NCBI RefSeq assembly: GCF_037975245.1
Contig: NC_092583.1
Span: 8,138,764-8,198,763, forward strand
Direction of reading: 5' to 3'
Length of the DNA: 60,000 bases
Source: Apostichopus japonicus
Taxonomy: Eukaryota; Echinodermata; Holothuroidea; Aspidochirotida; Stichopodidae
A program made the position numbers and the translations under genes. The notes beneath the pieces are model-generated. The model was not told the DNA's origin. It was given only the letters and a program-made list of their open reading frames with translations, and searched no databases. Shown here piece by piece: positions 12,701 to 25,080 of the stretch (the first letter of the stretch is position 1; the number at the start of each line of letters is the position of its first letter).

Positions 12701-15700
12701 TAGGTTCTAAGGAGTTGACCGGTCAACACCTGTGGTCAGTGCCAAAGGCTACGAAGTCACTCTAGACAAGGTAAAGCTAGTGTATAGATGTTGTGAGGAG
12801 ACAGGTAAGTTCATTGCTCATAAATATTCAAACCTGGTAAGTTAGGTTTGGAATCAATAGAAAGAAAGCCAACCACCTTCCCCAATTCATCCCCCAGGCA
12901 TGGGGAAATCTTTTTTTTTAAATTCATTATGATTTTGTGATAATATTATTGATCAGGTTTGAGAACCAAAAATAGTATTTCTTACGGTTGTGATGATTAA
13001 ATTTCAATCTTGTATTTTCTCTGTCATTGTCAAGTCTCTGTTACAAACGCACGATGAAATTGCGTCGGGAAATTTGGGACGGCCGGAACCTTCCCTCCGA
13101 AACAGCCAGGGTCCAGATGAATATGACTGCCAGGATACCATTAAATTGATTGGTATAAGGAAGGTCAAAGATCAACCACTGGTAAGTGATGTCAACACAT
13201 TAAAGTTTCCCGTAATCATTCTTCTTCTCTCTCTCTCAAACCAACCACCTTCCCAATCATCTTCTTTCCAAGATTTTTCATGACATTTGTTCCAGGACAA
13301 GGGTAGTAAGAATCAAATTAATTCACTACTGCAGTTCATGTTCCCCTATTTGAGAAAGTCCTTCTTTCGGGGATAATTAATCTGTGTTTGGGAAGGGGAA
13401 GGGGAGGGATTGTTATGAGGAAAGGGTGTTTACTTTCAATTTGTTTCATATTTTCTTGAGACCATGTTTGTACAGGAAATTGTTCACAAATTTCATGATT
13501 ATTGTGTGTGACACAGCCCCTGGAAAAAGTTACAGTTTAACCCAATGAATAAAATTCAACAAGTAGTCGCTTTCCAAACTCTTTACTCCAACCCTGACTG
13601 ACAATTGTTCCATCCCATGCCTCTCCACCCTTTATTTACAGTACTAGGGTACGTGCCTCGTGCAGAGTCAAGGATCTGTAGTTCAATTTTTGTGTGGTAA
13701 AAAGGTGCAGTTTTCCAAACGAAATATACTGTCCTTCCTCCATGAGGTGGGGTTTATACATTGATTTTTGTTTGCCCTTTTTTGTTAATACTTAATATCA
13801 CAACTTCTGTCTTTTCTTTTACTGTGTTATCTGAAGAAAAAAGAATTGAATTGTAGAACCAGAATTAGGAATAATTGTACTTTTTTGTCTGCACTTTTTT
13901 TTTTTTCTGTGTTTGTTCACGCATACTACAGCTCTTTGATATTCATTGTTAAAAATATTCTGCTTCAATAGTCTCATTTTTAATAGTTCATAGTTTCTAT
14001 GTTTGCAGATTCCAGTTCTTGTTTTAGACGTGGGTGAGATTAGACATTTACTGACGTACCTTGTTTTGTTTATTAGATTTGCCTAAATATTGAATCAAAA
14101 TCTAAATTGCACTGACTTGCACAATTTTTCTAATTATGAAACACTGACTATTGTAAGGCTAGCTGACAATAAATCAGTGGTCTGCAAACCTCTTTTAGCC
14201 CATGACCCAGGATCTTCCATGGGGGCTGAGCCTACACCCGCCAGACCCCCCATGACCCTGTCCCCTCCCCCCCCCACCACCCTGACTTGATGCTCAGAAT
14301 GTATAAAAGCTTAAGTACGTTAAGAAAAGAGACTTAATTGATCTCAGCTGGGAACATCTGAAAACTGTGGATAGATCTCTCGATGACAGGAAAAATCCTA
14401 CATAACCCACCGAAAAATCTTTTGCAACCCCCTGTTTTGGGGTTGCCCCTCGTCAAACACAGATCAAGTAACAGGCCTTTGTATTAAAAGTTGTGTCAGT
14501 TAAGAGATAAATTTTGATTTGAATTATGCCAAGAGATTTTATCATCTGAGATTTTCCTAGAGTCTCTAGATAGATTTCAATTTGGGGCTTTTTGAATAAA
14601 GTTTGTAGTTGCAACCAAAGTTTGACCATAGAAGAACTGTGTGTTTAAACAACAGCTCTGTTTTCCCCTCTAAAGCAGTTTTCAGTGTATGTTACTGTAT
14701 ATGTATGAGTATATGCACAGTATCGCTGTGTGGTAAATTCCCCATTCGGTCAGAGTGATAGAATCAAATGCAGTGTACAGTACATATCATCTGTTTGGTA
14801 CTTGCCTGGTGCTTCCTTCCAAAAGTCTGTTTGCAGATCGAGTGATTAACTTACAAACGGAAGTCAAACCAACTACTGTACTGTCAATTGCTTTGTGTTT
14901 CATTTTGTGAGCCAATTTGGGTCTGAAATTATCATTCAATATTCATTTTAATGAAATTTTAAGCATACCTTTGAATACACATATTAACTTAGCTCCCCGC
15001 TTACCTGTCTTCCCACAACCTTAGCACTGCAAGGTATTCCGGGCAGTTTTCGAAAGAAAATTTTTCCCAATACGAAAAACATGTGTAAACACTTTGGGTG
15101 GTAGAATGAGAGGGAGGTCACTGACCGGATCTGACCGGTCACTGAGGGTGCACAGTGCTAAAAGATTACCAGGGCATACTAGACATGGTAGAATGCGGTG
15201 CTAAGGTTGTGGGGAGACAGGTAAGCGGGTCAGTGGTAAATATATAAACCAGTAAGTTTTATAATATATATTACTTTGAACATCTTCTCCACCAATACTC
15301 AGTTTTCTTCCTCAAAATGCAGCAATCAAATGAATGTAATAATGTGTTGTTTATTCTGTGTTAATTGTTATTGTTGTTTTTGTGTTTTCTTTTCAAGTCG
15401 ACATCATCTTTCTCTCCAATCTTTGTTCTATTCTTCATATATTACAAAGCAAACCTATCACTCTTTTTCTCTCTTCCAATCTCCTGTTCCCCCTGATTAT
15501 ATCGGGGATGCACAGCACCCCCAGTCCGACCCCTATCTGTACAGCGATCCTGTTGTGATTGTTGATATGATAAGACCCAAGGGAGCCCCTTTGGTGAGTT
15601 GCATTATGGGTTTGATGTGGCCATCAGCTTTTTCGCAGGAACCTGTTTTTGGCTTCCTTCCCATGATCCCTCTCTCCCATGTAACAGCGCACCTCCCAAA

Positions 15701-18700
15701 GTTGTAATGCTTTTTATATGTGTTTTTAATTTACAGTACTAATCATGCTGAAATTCACTGTCGTACGGTACTCTACATACAGTATACATGTAAATTATAT
15801 ACAATTTTTTTTTAGTAAGTGATAGTACTGATTGTAGTTTTTGTTGCTAAGGCAACATAGTTTTGTATAATTTTCAGGTCATTGAAGTTTTCTGCTGTTC
15901 TCAGTTCATTTTTAGTGAAATAATCTGCATGGCTTCATACAGTAGCAATGACATTTATAGTTTATTGTTAAATGCATGTAAAGGTCATCTAATTATTAAC
16001 TTCAAAACAGGGGGGTGGGGGGCTACAGGAGTATAGTATGTTTGTGATGCTCCTCTCCCTTTTTTTTTTCTTTTGAGTCCTATAGCACTCTATGAATCAG
16101 CTGAATCGGCAAATTAGGTAATTTTTCAAGAAAAATTTCAAGAAAAAAAAGTGAAATTGTCAATGCCCCCAACCCCCTCCCCCACAATCACTATAGTACT
16201 GTATATACAAACCTAAAAGTGACCTGTGATAGATCCCCTGGCCCTGCCAGATTCCTCACCCTCTCCATATGACGGGTTGCTACGTCTCTGCTTGATTTGC
16301 TAGACTTCCATGCAAGTTCTGACTGCCCAATAAGTATCTATCATTCCCAGCAGTTGAGTTGAGGAGTGTTTCATTTTAGCCCTGGACGGTTACAGCTTTC
16401 AAATGAAATAGTAGTTGAAACTTGAGCACGACTGAGCAATTTTTTGGCTTTTACGTATATTTGGTGGTTAGTGCGAATGTCTGACCTTTCATAAGGTCTT
16501 ACTGTATGTGGCCTGGATGTATGCTCATGAAGGGTACTGTACTGTATGCGTCTGTTTCTGTATGCTATGATTAATTTCTCGTTGGCGCAGGTTGGAAATT
16601 ACTCCCTGCCTGTGGATGAAAAAAAAAGACCCATGAGTTGCTATATATACAGTTTAGCCTACAGGTCAGAAGATTGGCTAAATTAGAATTTAGCAATCGG
16701 CCCACAACATGAATGTGCAAACGGTAAAGAATGTACTGTACCTACTGTAATTAAGTGTTACAGTCAGTATGATGGCAATGCCTCAGTTGATTGTTTAAAT
16801 GGTTTACTAGAAAATTGACTTTCAATAAAATGTCTGTAACCTAGTAATGTAGTTCAAACAAATGTGAAGTGTTTGGAATACTGAGCATTGCTGTACACAT
16901 GTGGCAAAGCAAATGGGTAGAAATAAGCAAAGGGTGGATAGAATTTTAGTCGTTATCCCTACTGACTGATGTGAAATGTGTGCATTTTAAATGCTGGGTT
17001 ACAATATGCATAACCTATAGTCCCTTACCTGTGCTGCCTTTCTTGTGCAAAAACACCACAGATTTGTCCACGCACCCAAAAAAAATATGGCATTAAATGG
17101 TATTAATGCAATATACTTAACATTATTGTGTAATGAAGTGTTAAAGTCATTAGAAATAATTTGATTATGGTTCCCTTATATACAGCCATAAACGTTCGTC
17201 TAACTAGCTAACCTGTCATGTGTGCGTCTGTGTGATTTGTTACCTGTTTGCATCCTCTGTTGCCGTTCACTTTTGCAGGTACATTGCGTAAATTTCTCAC
17301 AGCGTTTTATTTCCCGTTGTCCGATGAAGAATGGCTTTGCATCCGTCAGCATGTCGGCTTCTAGACACACGCCTACTTAACTGCTGTACAAACAAATCTT
17401 GGCCATTATAATTGCAGTAATTAGCTTTTGTAGGATGCTATATTTTCTTATCAGTATATTCCATTGACTAGCGGTACAAACATAATCAGTCTTAATGCTT
17501 CTGCATATTCATTCATTCATTTATTCATCTATTCATCTATTCATATATTCATCTATTCATCTATTCATTTATTCATTTATTTGTTTCTTCACAATATAAA
17601 TACAGAGAAGTTAACTAAGTGACAAAACATAAACAACAGGGAAAATTGTGAAAGGAAGCACTCCCAAAAAATCCAGAGGGCTTGTCTAATAGAGCGTTCC
17701 CATAAGTAATTAGAGGGAGCAACACAAGAAAACAGTAGTACTTATATCCACCCACACAACAACCCAACACGTACAGTATAACCACCCCAACCCACCCCCA
17801 CCACCAACAATATACATAGATACATACAAACACAATTGTATACAAATACACACACGCATATATACATATACATACACACGCACACACGTACGCGTACACA
17901 CATACACATATACATATATTTATATATATATATATACTGTATATTGCATCTGTGGTGTTAATGTGTCACTACTGTATTCTTGATATAAAATGATTACATA
18001 CTGTATTATACACAAACCTGTGCATGCTTTTAATCCATGTCATTGTCAACAGCTTCTAATGCAATAAGGTTTTAAATATATACTGTATATGGGATTTGAA
18101 ATGTCTCAGTTAAACTGTACTTGCATTATTTTTTGCTGAATTGTTTTAGATTCATTTTCTTTGAATCGTGTGTCCTTTGCTTTGATTATGGTATGAACAC
18201 AGAGAAATCATGGAAGTGGTAATCAGAAGAAAATGGGAAACACAACTGTGATTTAGAAATGTGTTGTTAATAATAAATGTTTTCAATTTTCTTCTTTTTT
18301 TTTTGGTCTCTCTGACAATACAAAGAAATGGTTTCCTTCTATCTCAATCTATCTACATGCATGCATATGCAGTTGGCTGAAGTCTTATGGATATGAGCTT
18401 TTTAACTTTGTATCGATTTATTCTGTCTGGTTCTCGCACAAATAGAACAATGTTGGACTTCGCTGTTCAATTTGAAAGTATATTACTCATGAGGGGCATA
18501 GAAGGGTTGCCTCTTAGAGACCAAGAATTCAGTGCTAGCCTATTACTATATACACTTTATACAGAAATATGTGCCCCTTAGTGTTATGATATCTGATTGG
18601 TACAGTCCACAGTTATGATACATTTTACTCTGGCTGTCCTACGAACATGCAGTCAAACTGGTGTATAAAACAAACCTGAACGGTGTAGTAAAAACTGGAG

Positions 18701-21700
18701 GAGATAGAGGCATTTGTTTTGTCAAACTAGCTCTTTGCAAGTAATGCATATTGTATATTAACCTTTTCTTTCAAAGAAATTAAGCTACTTGGATGTCAAA
18801 GTGTCCCCAATGTGTTTCGATACCAAAGATAACTAACTACAGTACAACAGAGCCACATTAGGGTGGCCAATTTTAAAGTTAAATAGTTTTTCAATTTAAG
18901 GCTTTAGCTGTATTTCCAGGTCTACAAGTGTTATAGCGTGCCATTGAATTGTACAGTGATTTTGCTCAAAGATGAGCTGAGCAAACTTTCCGGCCACCCG
19001 ATTTATTCCCTGATATTGAATAACGTCAACTTACACTTTCTGGCTGATGAGTCTCTGCAGTGTAAGAAATAATTTCTCAGAACTGATCAAAAGTGGTTAT
19101 TGGATGTGTAACATTATGGATATATATTTGTATAATGGTTTATAATGCATGAATGGTCCTAAGTGATATTTAGACTTCTATAGGGGTCATGTGATGTTAA
19201 GTAACAGGATTTCTTTTTTTGTCTTGGCAATTGTTTCATTTGTGTATATGAAAGGCATGGTGAATGATGGCCTGTGAGATTATCGGTTGGGTATAAATGA
19301 GCAGGCCTCTACAGTAACGCAATAATAGAGTGAGTAATACATGTATGTTCGTAAATTCGAGACATACAGTAGCTCTTCCGTTACCACTGTAGGCTAGAGT
19401 CCGAGAGGACCTACCGTCTACCGACATTCATCAATTTGTTGTTACCATTTAGGAGAGATTGAAGCAAAACCCTACAACCAGATAGCAAAATGACAGTAGC
19501 CTACTACTGTACATGAATTACAGTGTTCAATGTCAGCAATACTGTACCTTGTCATTGCATGCTCATTACACAGTCATTATATATAGTCTTCATCTTACAA
19601 TATCCGAATTCCAATTATTTCAAAATAGAACTTAAACAGTCCTTGGGAAAAAAAATGTGGGGTTTACCTTTGCAACACGTACTGTACAAAGTTGACATTA
19701 CTTCTTTAATACAGTATAAAGACTTAAGCAGAAAGCAGAAGCACAAAAAACAAATGATAGATGACTTTCATTTTGGTCTCTATCTGTCTCTTTTGATGTT
19801 CTTTTTTTTTTTGCTCGTTTCACTTGAATTTTCGATTCATAAATTATACTTTGCATCAGACCTCTTCCAATTGCATTCTGACTGCAAAATATAGTCCTTC
19901 TTTTTTTCTTTTCTTTTTTTTTGCCTTCCTTCCTTTTTCATTAGACTAATTGGAATGTTTGCTTTTGTGAATGCTTATGTTGGGAAACTTTAATTTTTCA
20001 TATGTTGCCATGGTGATTTGTGTCAATTGTTACCTCCTATTCATTATGATCGAGAATGACCAAATCACGTTCCGCTCCCACTTTTATTTCCTTTTGATAA
20101 TTTTTTTTTTTTGTTTTTTTTTTTCAGTTTCATCATCTGTAACGTTATAAACATCATGCTCCTTATGCTGCTATATAGTTTAAAGCATGATGATGTTGGT
20201 TAAAAAAAAAAATTCTTGGTTTGTGGAGGGTAGATTTTGTGACACTGAAAGTTCATGTTACAGTAGTTGTATATATTTCAGTATCGGTTGTCATTTTAAT
20301 TGTCATTAAACCTAACTTCACAGCAGGATTCATTATTATATTTACAATTACAGCAGGTTTTCTTTAGTTAATTCATTAGTAAGTTCTAAATGTAACAAAC
20401 ATCATAAGTTTTTTTTTTTTCTTTTATGTCACTTCATTTGTCTTTCTGTTCTGAAAAAATGAAAACGAAAAAATGAGGAAATCAACCAGCTTTTATTATT
20501 TTATTGATTTATTTTTTGTTTCGGGGGGGGGCGGCAGGGGGGTTCAACAAAAACTTAAAAGAAAGTAGGTATTAGGTACTGTACATGTTTTAACTTTACT
20601 TTTTATTTCAGTCTTGTTATTCAAGTATTTTTGGAAATTTTACTGTGAATAGAGTGCGGAAAACAGAATTCCTGTTTGATTATAAGCATTGTTGTGCATG
20701 TGATTTAGGTTCTCAGATTCCTGGAGTTTATCCAATTTGTGATTCCCAGGAGTAGTCTTTGGTTGTTAATAATATGCAGAGATATTTGCACCATCACCCT
20801 ACAGTAGTCACCAGTGTCACTAGTGTTATTATGTACTATTGGTTCTTAAATTAACAAATTAAGTTTAGATTTTGCATATTGCAAGAAATTGTTTAAACCT
20901 GTTGAGGAAAAAACTGTCATTTATTATCCAGTGCTGTGCACTAAATTGTTGACTTACATTATGACCCGTAATTAGCAGGCCTAAATGTTAATTGGTTTGC
21001 TCTAGGGATGCACCGGATCCAAATTTTTGGATCCGGCCGGAACCGGATTTTGCCGGATAGTACATGGAATCCGGCCGGATAAAATCCGGCCGGAACCGGA
21101 TTTTTTCATTACACAAAAGAAAATCATTAATAAGAAGTAGAAGTATGAAACAAGGAGCAAATCTTAGGTGAGATATACGCATATTTTAATGAAGGCTAAA
21201 TTAAACATGTTAAACCTAAGTTTCCTTACTATGAATGTTTTTATTAAGTTTTGGAAATAGTTTACATTGATTTAAGTTAATACCAACATCTTTTTAAGGA
21301 ATAATTTAGGCCAGATTTTGAAAAAGATCTGGCCGGATATTTTTCAAAATCTGGCCGGAACCGGATAATTGCTCACTATCCGGCCGGACTGGATATCCGG
21401 TGCATCCCTAGTTTGCTCCTGAAGATGTTAAGATGTGTTTCGATCTAAACAGAATTTACTTTCTCTCTGGGATAAAAAAAAATTAAAAAATGAATATTTT
21501 GGAAAGTTTGATAATACTGTATGTAAACAGTACTACATTTTTCAGCTGTCCAGGAGATTTTGTGTTTAATACAGTTAATTCAAGGTTCAATAGGAGTTTA
21601 CCACATCATTCACTTCTTATTATAGAAGGAAGGAAGACAGTCATATCCTGTGAAGTGAAAGCAGGTTATTCCATTGTTTTAATACCCAGTTTACACTCAA

Positions 21701-24700
21701 CCAGCATGGCCGGGTGACAGTCGAATTTCCTAGAATCCAATTGACCAAATATATCCTGTTTTAATTCAGCCTTTGAAAGGAATCTAGATTGTCAAAAGAT
21801 ATGAAGCAATTACTGTACATCGAGCCAGTCAGTAAAAATGCACGTACGGTATTCTGATATATATACCAAATTGTCGCGTGACTGTCATTCTAAGCAAATT
21901 TTAACTTCAATGCAAAGTAATTCAAATAACTGAACGAATTGTCCAACATGTCATCACAAAATTTATAATTTTTATGACAGAATTATGTGAATATGCACAG
22001 TTTTTCCTCGCCTGCTATGGCAGCTATTCCATTGAGTAATTTCGAATGACAGATCTTTGATGTATAATCCACTGGTTGCAATACAATATTGTTTAAGCTA
22101 AATATGATGTGATTTCTAGCGTAGGACAAATGTTACAAACTTGTCTACTATATTTAAACTGATCAAAACAGTATTTGTCTCTGCCTGAGATTTTACCTGA
22201 TTGAAAGACAATAATAAAGAAAGCACTTGCTTAAATTATTAAATTGCAGCTTTTTATTTACGAAGTCAAATCTTCTACTCGCCTGCATGAATAACTTAGC
22301 TATTTACTGTATTGCGTATTGTTGTTATAAACCGACACACACTGTATATTGCTGCAGGATAAAGCTCACTGTCTGTGCCAGTTGCAGTAATAATTCCCAG
22401 CACGCTAATTTCTGGAAATTATAAATACTGAATCAGTAAACTATAACACAAACTTAAAATACATACACAGCAGCTAAACATCAGACTCAATGCGTGCATT
22501 AATTCTAGCATTGTGTACAACGATGATCAACGTTTCCAGGGTTTTCTTTTTAATTAAAAGTGCTTTCGTCTTTGACCTGTATAATAAGTGTATTATGTAA
22601 TACCAGCCTAGTGTACTAAGCTATATTAAATGTTACAATTATGTTACCTTGTAGCTGTTGGAAAAAGTCATTAAAAGCAGAGAAATAAAGCTTATTTCTT
22701 GTCTTACAAAAGTGACCAAATTAGAGTAAGATTCTGCTTTCATCTTGACTGTGGTGACTTTATTTGTAAATCACGTCAATTGTTCTCTTTATACAGAATG
22801 CTAAGCATTAATCCGTACTTTTCTCTCAGGTTGTTATTTTCTTATTGTATATTTCCTGTTTGTTTTTTTGCACTCCTGTTTTGTTCTACAAGTTTGAATT
22901 GAAGTGGGTAAATGAGTTGCTCTGTATGGGTCATTCGTTATCGTTCAGAAAAATCATGTTTTTTTTCTTGGTTTTTTAACATCTACTTTACAGGGGATTA
23001 CCGTCCGTTGTGACAAAGGAGCGCTGATGGTTGCTAGGATACTTCATGGAGGAATTATAGATCAACAGGGTCAGTCAATTTATATTTATCCTATCAAGGT
23101 CCGATCAGATTCGGTGTCATCAGGAACATGAAAATTATGATTTGCATGTGATATGTACAACATGGATATGAACAGGTCTCTGAGTCACATTGTATATATT
23201 ATCAAATCCAGTGGCGTAGGAAGATACTTTTGAGTGGGGGGGCTGAAGACTGATGGCCGGCCTGGGGGAGGGGTCTAAGGGGAGGGGGTGCATTTCCAGG
23301 TGCAATTTGGTGCAATATAGCACACTTCAACACCCACTCCATTTTGTAAACTTAATTTTGTATTTTCACCTGGCCTTAGATGCAATTTGGTGCTCCAAAT
23401 GAGATTTTTATCTCATTTGGAAATGAAAAAGGGGTTTTCTGACTTGCGGAGCGGCAGAATGATACTTCCGCCCCTCCACATTTTTCACTGGGGGGGCTGG
23501 CGCCCCCCAGCCCCCCCCCCGGTTCCTACGCCCTTGATCAAATCGCATAATGTTACCCACTATATTAAGTAACATTGACTCCTGAAGACATCTAGGAGAG
23601 GGTTTTTCGTGCAATCTTATTTGGATATATTGTTTAAATAGTCGGTTGGTTCAGTAGATATAACTGGTCACCACAACACACAATGCTGCTCTAAAATATG
23701 GAGCCTCTTTCTGTTGGTTAAATAGAACAAGTTTAGAAACAACAGGATATATACTGCTGCCCAGGGAGCGAGTGCGCAGTGCGAAACTGTTCCAATGTGT
23801 AGTTAGGTAGATCGGAAAGTGCAGATGTGGATTGGGAGACAGTAAGTTTTGGGGAATATACTGTATGTATATATATTTTAGATCCTCCTGCAAGCAGGAA
23901 CTCACGAAGAAGCCTCACTGGCTTATCAAAGCTGACCAAAGTCAGTCTCTTAGATTCATATTTATCGTCCATGATTATGAATTGTCAATTGTGAACAACT
24001 CTGAAACTGGACGACATACATTAATCTTGGAGTGACTCGAACTGGGGACCTTATGATTGGAAGGCAACAGAGTTAACCACTGAGCTAACACTCCTTGTAT
24101 GTAAAGTATGTTACAGTAGCTTGCCCCACCCCACTCTCCATTTCCTCCTCCCCCCCCCCCCTTCCATACCATAACTACAATACTATAGCATCTACAGTGG
24201 CTAAATGAGACATACTAGAAACAGCCAAATATTATGTTAAGTAGGCTAGGTACTGTACCTTAGTCTGCTATGAAAGTGCAGGAATCCTACAGAATATTAT
24301 GTTAAGTACAGTAGGCTTGGTACTGTTCCTTAGTCTGCTATGAAAGTGCAGGAAGCCTACAGAATATTATGTTAAGTACAGTAGGCTTGGTACTGTTCCT
24401 TAGTCTGCTATGAAAGTACAGGAATCCTACATAATTTTATGTTAAGTACAGTAGGCTAGGTACTGTACCTTAGTCTGTTATGAAAGTGCAGGAATCCTAC
24501 AGAATATTATGTTAAGTACAGTAGGCTTGGTACTGTTCCTTAGTCTGCTATGAAAGTGCAGGAAGCCAACAGAAGGATATATCTTGTCATGCCCGTGTTT
24601 GTTGTTGTTGGTTTGTTTTTGTATGAAAAAACAGACTTCCTGTGGATTAAGAATCTGTTCACAATTAACTGTTAGTTTCAATGTGCTTTATAGCTTACAG

Positions 24701-25044
24701 TATATCTGATAGCAATCAAAGAGAATTGGGCATTGTGCCATGCAACCGGGTTTATGCAGTCATAAAATATTGCTTAAAGTACAGCAATATGTTTAAGTGA
24801 TTAGTAAATTGTACTTGGATTTATGAATGCTAATTCTTCCTGTCTCCTTTAACTTGTGAGTGCGATGTTTCTCTATGAACATCAGTTGACCATATGAGGG
24901 TTTGTTCCTTCAGTCACTCAATATCTGAACTTCAATGACATTTCCTTCTAACTTCAATTGACTCATGACCTTACCTCCACTATATGATCTATATATACGG
25001 TTAAGCCTAACCGATACTATAGCCTGTGAGCGCTAAAGACAAGT

Positions 25045-25080
<36 letters not shown>

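Larger units (their letters stand above)
10994..13034 (+). other. MAGUK intron 2
   Basis: About 2 kb, non-coding. It contains one copy of an inverted long-distance repeat (11165-11375; partner at 50440-50645), a direct duplication of about 140 bp (12328-12470 and 12546-12690) and a ggtcagtggt-rich junction between the two halves. Confidence 0.7.
13182..22993 (+). other. MAGUK intron 3 region
   Basis: About 9.8 kb holding the alternative exon (15516-15593), a possible degraded element with ggtctgcaaacct at about 14180-14460, a tetranucleotide tract (17505-17580), a TA/CA-rich tract (17820-17940), several T-runs and the hAT MITE at 21003-21410. The rest shows no recognisable feature. Confidence 0.7.

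Noticed and set aside
15276-15707. The complete open frame around the alternative exon as a gene
   Set aside because: Only the part up to the gtgagt donor at 15594 resembles a protein. The upstream part is T-rich intron and the downstream part is intron.
24029-24094. Functional tRNA gene on the minus strand
   Set aside because: The acceptor ends and the A and B boxes are present, but the D-stem and anticodon stem do not pair properly and the length is short, so it is called a SINE or pseudogene.
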